A stretch of 12,920 nt of DNA, from positions 1 through 12,920 of the forward strand of contig CALPMR020000053.1 in the NCBI GenBank assembly GCA_943324725.2, given 5' to 3'. The translations under genes and the position numbers were made by a program. Source of the DNA: Bordetella parapertussis (GTDB taxonomy: Bacteria; Cyanobacteriota; Cyanobacteriia; PCC-6307; Cyanobiaceae). Below the pieces are notes generated by a model. That model had not been told where the DNA came from. It saw nothing but the letters and a program-made list of their open reading frames with translations, and made no database searches. Shown here piece by piece: positions 8,268 to 12,920 of this stretch. Each line of letters begins with the position of its first letter. Positions within the stretch are counted from its first letter, which is position 1.

Positions 8268-8487
8268 GGGGCGGCAACCTGCGAGTCGAATCCAGGCTAA
8301 GGCCAGCCGCAACATTCAGCGCCCGATCGCCCCGATTCCGCCCGACCAACACCAGATGTGGTGGTAGTGACGGTGCCGGTGCCGACGCTCGGGAGCCGAG
8401 GGCAGGGTGCTCGATCGCCGCCGCCATCTGCTCGGGCTGCCAGGCGAGACACCGAAGCAGGAACCTCAAGGTGGCTGGCAACGGCGA
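8268..8487 (-). other. Spacer between gatA and dnaE
   Basis: These 220 bases separate the gatA stop from the chosen dnaE start. I see no RNA gene. A small perfect hairpin, CACCA-N4-TGGTG, lies at 8350-8363, and GGTGGC/GCCACC (8470-8475 and 8492-8497) spans the gatA stop. Neither has a T-run. A minus-strand frame of 78 codons (8245-8481) crosses into dnaE and resembles no known protein. The spacer probably holds the dnaE promoter and leader, but I could not pick out convincing -35/-10 elements. Confidence 0.4.
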
Positions 8488-9957
8488 TCAGGCCACCAGT
8501 TCAGCCGCCGGCCGGGAGGCCATCACCGCCGCCGCCTGCTCGTAGTGATGGGCCAGCTGCAGCAGTTTCGCCTCCTGCAACACACCGCCGATCAACTGCA
8601 GGCCGATCGGCAGGCCCTGGTCATCGAAGCCACAGGGCACATTGATCGCCGGCAAACCGGCCATGTTGGCGGGGATGGTGAGCAGATCGGCCAGATACAT
8701 CGCCAGCGGATCCTCGGCATGGGCACCGAAGCGGAAGGCGGTGCTGGGGGAGGTGGGGGTGAGCAGCAGATCAACCTGCTGGAAAGCCCGATCAAAGTCC
8801 TGGCGGATCAGGGTGCGCACCTGCTGGGCCTTGCGGTAGAAGGCATCGACGTAGCCAGCCGAGAGGGCATAGGTGCCGATCAGGATGCGGCGCTGCACCT
8901 CGTCACCGAAGCCCTCGGCGCGGCTGCGGGCGGTCATCATCGCCAGGTTGTCGGCACCGCCTTCGGCCACGGCCCGGTGACCGTATTTGACACCGTCGTA
9001 GCGGGCCAGATTGGCGGAGGCCTCCGACGGGGCGATCACGTAATAGGTGGCGATGCCGTCGTTGAAGCGGGGGCAGCTGATCTCCACCAGCTCGCAGCCG
9101 AGCTGCTCCAGTTGCGCAGCGGCAGCCAGCACCGACGCCTTCACCTGGGGATCGAGCCCTTCGGCCTCAAAGCACTCGCGGATGACGCCCACCCGCAGGC
9201 CCTTGACGGGCTGCTCCAGGGTGGAGAGGTAGTCCGGCACCGGCGTGGTCAGACAGGTGGAATCGCGACGATCGGCACCGGCGATCACCTGCAGAATCTC
9301 GGCGCTATCGGCGACGCTGGTGCTGAAGGGGCCCACCTGATCGAGCGAGCTGGCGAAGGCCACCAGCCCCCAGCGGCTCACCCGGCCGTAGGTGGGCTTG
9401 AGACCGACAACGCCGCAGAAGCTGGCCGGTTGGCGGATCGAACCGCCGGTGTCGGAGCCGAGCGAGGCGAGGCACTCACCGGCGGCCACGGCAGCGGCGC
9501 TGCCACCGGAACTGCCCCCCGGCACCCGCTCGGGATTCCAGGGATTGCGGCTGGGGCCGAAGGCCGAGGTCTCGGTGGAGCTGCCCATGGCGAACTCATC
9601 GAGATTGGTCTTGCCAAGCAGCACCGCCCCGGCGTTCCAGAGCCGCTCGGTGACGGTGGACTCATACGGCGGCACGAAGGTCTCCAGCATGCGGCTGGAG
9701 CAGGTGGTGCGAATGCCCTTGGTGCAGAGGTTGTCCTTGATCGCCAGGGGGATGCCAGCCAGCGGTGGCAGGGCCTCACCGGAGCGGCGGGCGGCATCGA
9801 TGCGATCGGCATCGGCGCGGGCCCGCTCGGCCGTGACCTCCAGGAACGCGTGGACCGTGGGATCGACCACCGCGATCCGAGCCAGGTGCTGCTCGGTCAG
9901 CTCGCGGGCTGACACCTCTCCCCGTTGCAGTTTCCCGCGCCACTCGGCGATCCCCAT
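8488..9957 (-). CDS. gatA: Asp-tRNA(Asn)/Glu-tRNA(Gln) amidotransferase subunit A
   Basis: GatA is the amidase subunit of GatCAB, which releases ammonia from glutamine to convert Glu-tRNA(Gln), and where needed Asp-tRNA(Asn), into the correctly charged tRNA. The 489-residue product is full length. The amidase-signature Ser-cisSer-Lys triad is complete: Lys74 in AIKDN, Ser149 in the PGGSSGGS loop and nucleophile Ser173 in [13 protein letters not shown]. The 75- and 24-residue spacings match characterised GatA enzymes. Other family blocks are [13 protein letters not shown] (117-129) and [13 protein letters not shown] (185-197). The ATG at 9955-9957 gives the short N-terminal helix expected. The DUF1816 gene ends 45 nt upstream on the same strand, so co-transcription is plausible. 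gatB and gatC are not in the window, which is normal where these genes are dispersed. Confidence 0.98.
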   Translation of the reverse strand: MGIAEWRGKLQRGEVSARELTEQHLARIAVVDPTVHAFLEVTAERARADADRIDAARRSGEALPPLAGIPLAIKDNLCTKGIRTTCSSRMLETFVPPYESTVTERLWNAGAVLLGKTNLDEFAMGSSTETSAFGPSRNPWNPERVPGGSSGGSAAAVAAGECLASLGSDTGGSIRQPASFCGVVGLKPTYGRVSRWGLVAFASSLDQVGPFSTSVADSAEILQVIAGADRRDSTCLTTPVPDYLSTLEQPVKGLRVGVIRECFEAEGLDPQVKASVLAAAAQLEQLGCELVEISCPRFNDGIATYYVIAPSEASANLARYDGVKYGHRAVAEGGADNLAMMTARSRAEGFGDEVQRRILIGTYALSAGYVDAFYRKAQQVRTLIRQDFDRAFQQVDLLLTPTSPSTAFRFGAHAEDPLAMYLADLLTIPANMAGLPAINVPCGFDDQGLPIGLQLIGGVLQEAKLLQLAHHYEQAAAVMASRPAAELVA

Positions 9958-10002
9958 CCACCCGCATACCAGCTGAGCTGGACGCTATCAGCCGACCCGC
10001 GA

Positions 10003-10272
10003 TCAGGCCGAGTCCTCAGGGCGCTGGGCCAGATCGGGAGCTTCCGTGAGTGGTTCCTGGCGGCTGGTGCGCAGGCAGGTGGATTGCAGTGAGGCCGGTG
10101 CTTCCGAGCGCAGGTCGGCCAGGAAAGCCGGCAGGGCGGCCTCAAGGGTGCCGCGCCGAACGAAGGGCCCGAACCAGTAGATGGCATCAGGGGAATGGGT
10201 CTCGACCCGCGCCCACCAGGCCATCCCCAACCCATTGGCGAGGTTGCGCATGGGCCAGAGGAGAGGATTCAT
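10003..10272 (-). CDS. DUF1816 domain protein, small and cyanobacteria-specific
   Basis: The 89-residue soluble protein has the DUF1816 core AWWARVETHSPDAIYWFGPF (18-37), followed by a segment rich in Leu and acidic residues (RRGTLEAALPAFLADL, 39-54). DUF1816 is largely restricted to cyanobacteria and sometimes occurs beside phycobilisome-linker-type domains. Its biochemical role is unknown to me. The tail (about 65-89) is Pro/Glu-rich and probably flexible. I chose ATG 10270-10272 (MNPLLWPMRN). An ATG at 10294-10296 would add eight residues (MELLNPAP) and is a fair alternative. The frame stays open far upstream, to 10659, but that stretch runs through the 27-bp repeats and is not family sequence. 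gatA follows 45 nt downstream on the same strand. The gap to rlmB upstream is long and structured. Confidence 0.85.
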   Translation of the reverse strand: MNPLLWPMRNLANGLGMAWWARVETHSPDAIYWFGPFVRRGTLEAALPAFLADLRSEAPASLQSTCLRTSRQEPLTEAPDLAQRPEDSA

Positions 10273-10370
10273 GGGCGCTGGATTCAAGAGCTCCATTCTG
10301 ACCAGATGGCCGGACCCGAACCAACCGGTGTGAAGGCGCCGTTGCAGCAGATCGCAGCTGCCGGACCAGC

Positions 10371-10385
10371 CAGGCTCAAAGCCTG
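10371..10385. repeat. Short perfect hairpin CAGGCT-N3-AGCCTG
   Basis: A 6-bp perfect stem with a 3-nt loop lies about 75 nt upstream of the longer possible DUF1816 start. No T-run follows on either strand, so it is only a candidate structural element. Confidence 0.35.
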
Positions 10386-10490
10386 ACCTGGGGCTTTCCC
10401 AAACTCTGCGTTGCGCTTCTGGCGTCGTCTGGGGAATCGAAAAGCAGCCCGGAGAGCCAGACAAAACGATGCCAACAGCAACATGCCCCG

Positions 10491-10576
10491 CAGCGAACCT
10501 GGCCCGCTGCCGCGAGGCATTGGGCCAGGTTCGCTGCCGCGAGGCATCGGGCCAGGTTCGCTGCCGCGAGGCAGCG
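10491..10576. repeat. REP-like cluster: 27-bp tandem repeats with one inverted arm
   Basis: Two adjacent 27-bp units (10523-10549 and 10550-10576) differ only near their ends. A third, partial unit (10507-10522) precedes them and matches their last 16 bases with one mismatch. Immediately left of it, GCAGCGAACCTGGCCC (10491-10506) is the exact reverse complement of GGGCCAGGTTCGCTGC (10523-10538), giving a 16-bp perfect inverted repeat around a 16-nt centre. Each unit also contains a small hairpin. The last is perfect, GCTGCC-GCGA-GGCAGC (10561-10576). The tandem units are contiguous with no unique spacers, so this is not a CRISPR array. It resembles dispersed REP/BIME-type elements, but whether it recurs in the genome cannot be seen here. 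Confidence 0.85.
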
Positions 10577-10623
10577 GCCGGATCCCAGGCAGCCGGGGGA
10601 AAGCCTGACGACAGCCAGCCTCC

Positions 10624-10644
10624 GGACAGCTGCAGCCGCTGTCC
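10624..10644 (-). repeat. 7-bp hairpin GGACAGC-N7-GCTGTCC downstream of rlmB
   Basis: A perfect 7-bp stem with a 7-nt loop lies 67 nt beyond the rlmB stop on the transcribed strand. It has no T-run, so it may stabilise an mRNA 3' end or work with a factor-dependent terminator. That role is inference. Confidence 0.4.
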
Positions 10645-10646
10645 AG

Positions 10647-10692
10647 ACCCAGCCGTCACAGCTCAGACGTCAGGCCTGGGGCGAGGCTGGGT
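10647..10692 (-). repeat. 8-bp inverted repeat just after rlmB
   Basis: ACCCAGCC (10647-10654) and GGCTGGGT (10685-10692) pair perfectly across a 30-nt interval that contains the palindrome GACGTC. The element begins 18 nt after the rlmB stop. With the neighbouring hairpin it would fold the 3' untranslated region into two adjacent stems. Confidence 0.35.
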
Positions 10693-10710
10693 GGGGCGAT
10701 CGATCAGCCC

Positions 10711-12744
10711 TCAGAGCTCGATATCCCCCTGGAAGGACGGTTCCTGCTCAGCCAGCGTCCCATCAGCCGCCGTGGGCTCGGCTTCGAGCGGCTCGGTGGC
10801 GACCGGAGCCAAGGGCGACGTGAGCCCGGCGGTGGGCAGGATTTCGCCATCGGCTTCCATCTGGGTCTGCTCCAGGGGCTCAGAGGCAGGCTCAAGCGCC
10901 TGCGGCACAGCTACAGCCTGTGGCCCATCCATCTGCGATACGGCCGCCTGCGGTACTGCCGCCTGCGGCGCTGCAGCGTCGATCACTTCAGTCTCCGGAG
11001 CACCCTCCAGGTTCCGATCGGCGGCGCTGCTGGTGCTGTCCGCGCGTCGATCAGACGGCGGAGCAAACGCGCCCTCGGAGCTCGACAGCTCGATTGGCGC
11101 CAGCTCCGCCGTCAGCAGCTCATCTGTCGCCGCAGGCGACTCCTGCATCGCTGGGGCCGGCAGGGACGGCCGCAACAGCCGTGGCGCCGGGCTGCTGCCG
11201 CGCAGTCCCCGCATCCAGCCGCGCCGGGCGATCTCGTAGAGCAGCAGGGCGGTGGCCACCGCAGCATTGAGGCTGGGAGTGGCGCCCCGCAGGGGGATGC
11301 GCACCAGCTGATCGCAGTTGCGGCGGGTCAGCATCGCCAGCCCATCCCCTTCTGAACCGGTGACGATCACCAGGGGGCCATCGAGATCCACCTCCTCGAG
11401 GCTGACGTTGCCATCGCCCGCCAGGCCGATCACCCGGTAGCCCTCCTGCTTGAGGGTTTCAAGCGAGCGGTTGAGATTGACCACCCGGGCCACGGGCAGA
11501 TGCTCCAGCGCCCCGGCCGCCACCTTGGCGACCGATCCGGTGAGACCGGCATTGCGGCGCTGGGGAAGAACCATGCCATGGGCGCCGAGGGCTTCGGCGC
11601 TGCGCACGATCGCGCCGAGGTTCTGGGGATCGGTGAGACCATCGACCGCCAGCAACAAGGGCGATTCCCCCAGCTCGCGGCAGCCGTCGATCAAGGTGGC
11701 CAGGTCGAGGGTTTCGGCGGCCGCCGGCTGCAGCACGATCCCCTGGTGCACAGCACCACCACTGATCTGGCCGAGGCGGGCCCAGGTGACCTCCTCCACC
11801 AGCACGCCGGAGGCCTTGGCGTCGCGCAGCAACTGCAGGAATTTGGGGCTGAAGCGCATCTCCGGTGTGCACCAGATGCGATGGATCGGCCGGCCGCTCT
11901 CGAGGGTGGCCTGGGCGGAATGCCGCCCCCAGATCAGATCGTTGGGGGCGGCGTTGGCAAAGGTGTCTGACTCCGAGACGATGCCGGGGTCGACGCGGGG
12001 CTGATCGCGCTCGAACCGGCGGGGCGGGGCGCCGAAGTCGGTCCGGGCCTCGCTGCGACCGGCGGAGCGGAACAGCGCCGGTCGGCCACTCGGAGGGCGA
12101 CCGACCCCTGGACGGGGACGACGATCGCGATCAGGGGGGCCGGCCTCAGCGAATCGACGTTCGCTGGGGCGACGGTCGGTTGGGCGCCGATCCGTGGGGC
12201 GCCGATCCGTCGGCGAACGATCGCTGGGGGAACGATCACTGGAGCGCGACTCGCCGCTGAAGCGGGACTCGCTGGGCCGCCGATCCAGGGGGCGGCGATC
12301 GGTGGGGCGGCGATCCGCCGGGCGCCGGTCCGAGGGGCGTCCCTCAGAGCGGCCTTCCTCTGGGCGGCGCGGCAGGGAAGGGCGAGCGCTGGAACGCTCA
12401 AAACGGGCCGGTGGGCCGGAGGATTCACCACCGCGACGCTCGCGGGGCGTCCACTCGCCGGTGGGGCGCTCGCGATCGGGACTGGGGCGCTCGCCGCTGA
12501 AACGATCGGGGGCGGAGCGATCAGCACTGAAGCGACTGCCGCCTTCGCGGCCATAGCGGGGGCGATCGCCAGGGGTCTCGCTGCGGCTGTCCTCCGGACG
12601 GCCCCAGCGCGGCCTACTGGTGCCGCCAGGCCGGAAGGAAGAGCCGGCAGGCCGCCCGCCGGTACGGCTGCCGGAGGCTCCAGCCGGACGTCGGGGGGCC
12701 CGATCCGGACGGGAGTCAGGGCGGCGATCAGGACGGGGACTCAT
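10711..12744 (-). CDS. rlmB: RlmB/TrmH-family 23S rRNA 2'-O-methyltransferase with long disordered arms
   Basis: The central part (about 268-512) is a complete SpoU/TrmH SPOUT methyltransferase with substrate-binding segment NDLIWGRHSAQATL (268-281). The three catalytic motifs are DPQNLGAIVRSAEALGAHG (372-390), VTGSEGDGL (461-469) and the SAM-knot motif PSLNAAVATALLLYEIARR (490-508). Family members methylate ribose O2' of G2251 in 23S rRNA. The 677-residue length is far above the roughly 245 of the E. coli enzyme. Residues 1-260 are Arg/Pro/Ser/Asp-rich with (S/T/A/L)DRRP repeats, about 66 Arg and no Lys. Residues 517-677 are Ala/Pro-rich and acidic, about 28 Asp+Glu against 5 Arg. I chose ATG 12742-12744; the 40 further codons upstream lie in another frame over mrnC. 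The start overlaps the mrnC stop by 17 nt. The exact target nucleotide is inferred from family, so RlmB versus another TrmH-type enzyme is not certain. Confidence 0.92.
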   Translation of the reverse strand: MSPRPDRRPDSRPDRAPRRPAGASGSRTGGRPAGSSFRPGGTSRPRWGRPEDSRSETPGDRPRYGREGGSRFSADRSAPDRFSGERPSPDRERPTGEWTPRERRGGESSGPPARFERSSARPSLPRRPEEGRSEGRPSDRRPADRRPTDRRPLDRRPSESRFSGESRSSDRSPSDRSPTDRRPTDRRPTDRRPSERRFAEAGPPDRDRRPRPGVGRPPSGRPALFRSAGRSEARTDFGAPPRRFERDQPRVDPGIVSESDTFANAAPNDLIWGRHSAQATLESGRPIHRIWCTPEMRFSPKFLQLLRDAKASGVLVEEVTWARLGQISGGAVHQGIVLQPAAAETLDLATLIDGCRELGESPLLLAVDGLTDPQNLGAIVRSAEALGAHGMVLPQRRNAGLTGSVAKVAAGALEHLPVARVVNLNRSLETLKQEGYRVIGLAGDGNVSLEEVDLDGPLVIVTGSEGDGLAMLTRRNCDQLVRIPLRGATPSLNAAVATALLLYEIARRGWMRGLRGSSPAPRLLRPSLPAPAMQESPAATDELLTAELAPIELSSSEGAFAPPSDRRADSTSSAADRNLEGAPETEVIDAAAPQAAVPQAAVSQMDGPQAVAVPQALEPASEPLEQTQMEADGEILPTAGLTSPLAPVATEPLEAEPTAADGTLAEQEPSFQGDIEL
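12154..12339 (-). repeat. 15-bp periodic repeats encoding (S/T/A/L)DRRP units
   Basis: Within rlmB two clusters of an approximately 15-bp unit (of the type gggcgccgatccgtg on the + strand) encode pentapeptides DRRP(S/T/A/L). One cluster covers residues 136-158 and the other 169-197. Neighbouring units differ by few bases, as expected from slippage or recombination, so copy number may vary between strains. Confidence 0.8.
12562..12569. repeat. HIP1 palindrome GCGATCGC
   Basis: The third exact HIP1 octamer in the window, inside the Arg-rich arm of rlmB. Confidence 0.6.
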
Positions 12745-12920
12745 GGGAGGACGGACACAGGGTGGGTGGGATTTCCTCCAGCTGATCCAGCAGCTCGGCC
12801 AGCCGTCCCGGATTGCGAAGAAAGAGCCATCCCAGCATCGTCTCAAATCCCGTGGCCTGCCCATAGGTGCCGGGATTCCCCCGCCGCGGTCCGCGACCGG
12901 CCCGGTTACGACCCCGCCGC
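12728..12920 (-). CDS. mrnC: Mini-ribonuclease III, C-terminal part (truncated by window edge)
   Basis: Reading from the right edge, 63 residues are visible before the TGA at 12728-12730. The segment YGQATGFETMLGWLFLRN (19-36 of the visible part) matches the second half of the RNase III catalytic fold as found in dimeric mini-RNase III, including the metal-binding Glu of the FE(T/A)xLG motif. After it comes a short Leu-rich helix and a brief tail, with no double-stranded-RNA-binding domain, which separates Mini-III from full RNase III. Mini-III trims 23S rRNA precursor ends, so its neighbour rlmB probably works on the same rRNA. An Arg/Gly-rich stretch precedes the motif. The N-terminal half with the first catalytic residues lies outside the window. 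Confidence 0.85.
   Translation of the reverse strand, partial: RRGRNRAGRGPRRGNPGTYGQATGFETMLGWLFLRNPGRLAELLDQLEEIPPTLCPSSHESPS

Larger units (their letters stand above)
10297..10710. other. Gene-free spacer between rlmB and DUF1816, rich in inverted repeats
   Basis: This stretch of about 410 bases holds no gene I can support. Open frames cross it on both strands, but they are driven by GC content and by a repeat unit whose length is a multiple of three. It contains the tandem/inverted repeat cluster and three separate hairpin-forming sequences, listed individually. I saw no tRNA cloverleaf, no SRP or 6S core and no Yfr1-type motif. Any promoter for the DUF1816-gatA unit would lie here, but I could not identify one. 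Confidence 0.6.

Noticed and set aside
6513..8300. 595-codon open frame on the + strand opposite dnaE
   Set aside because: The minus strand carries a fully conserved DnaE. The antisense product is His/Gln/Gly-rich without a recognisable domain, as expected from the complement of a GC-rich gene.
8407..9912. 501-codon open frame on the + strand opposite gatA
   Set aside because: It is antisense to a complete GatA with an intact catalytic triad. Its composition is typical shadow sequence.
10491..10576. CRISPR array
   Set aside because: Units are contiguous with no unique spacers, there are fewer than three full copies, and no cas genes are near.
10273..10659. N-terminal extension of the DUF1816 frame containing a repeated RQRTWP(D/N)AS segment
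   Set aside because: The repeats are DNA-level units visible in every frame, and the extension is not part of the DUF1816 family. Starts at 10272 or 10296 fit better.
10469..11239. 256-codon + strand frame through the repeat cluster and the rlmB tail
   Set aside because: It stays open because the 27-bp unit is a multiple of three and the region is GC-rich. It is antisense to the in-frame acidic tail of the rlmB-like gene.
12745..12864. Upstream extension of the rlmB-like frame to an ATG at 12864
   Set aside because: These 40 codons overlap the conserved C-terminus of mini-RNase III in another frame. The Arg/Pro-rich arm begins naturally at the ATG at 12744.

Overview
The window is about 13 kb of high-GC cyanobacterial chromosome, most likely from a Cyanobium/Synechococcus-type picocyanobacterium. 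The evidence is a PAM68-family photosystem II assembly gene, a DUF1816 gene, a cyanobacterial-type DnaE, gatA and a mini-RNase III next to an rlmB-like methyltransferase. The gene order also fits what I recall of Prochlorococcus/Synechococcus genomes, though I could not check it. I see no phage, transposon, CRISPR or defence genes. This is a housekeeping region, and its unusual parts are intergenic repeats and low-complexity protein arms.

Layout. At the left end (1-130, + strand) there may be the tail of an unidentified gene, whose stop overlaps the start of an EamA/DMT-type transporter (127-1032). A CPA1-type cation/proton antiporter follows (1127-2563). It runs convergently, 2 nt apart, into a minus-strand lipoprotein gene of unknown function (2566-3066), which is divergent from ruvA with almost no space between them. 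A plus-strand run then carries ruvA (Holliday-junction helicase subunit), rpsO (ribosomal protein S15) and a PAM68-like gene (3089-4542).

From 4743 to the right edge everything is on the minus strand. In transcription order it is mrnC (partial, 23S rRNA processing nuclease), rlmB-like (23S rRNA 2'-O-methyltransferase), a DUF1816 gene, gatA (tRNA-dependent amidation) and dnaE (replicative polymerase). mrnC and rlmB overlap by 17 nt and plausibly act on the same rRNA. Between rlmB and DUF1816 lies a roughly 420-bp gene-free spacer holding tandem and inverted GC-rich repeats.

Points most worth a second look: (1) the rlmB-like protein has a lysine-free, arginine-rich N-terminal arm of about 260 residues and an acidic tail of about 160 residues around a normal SPOUT domain; (2) the 10491-10576 repeat cluster has one arm flipped; (3) DnaE keeps what look like all nine PHP-domain metal ligands and has an uninterrupted site where other cyanobacteria carry the split intein; (4) rpsO and pam68 are tightly linked. 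I found no convincing previously undescribed multi-gene system.
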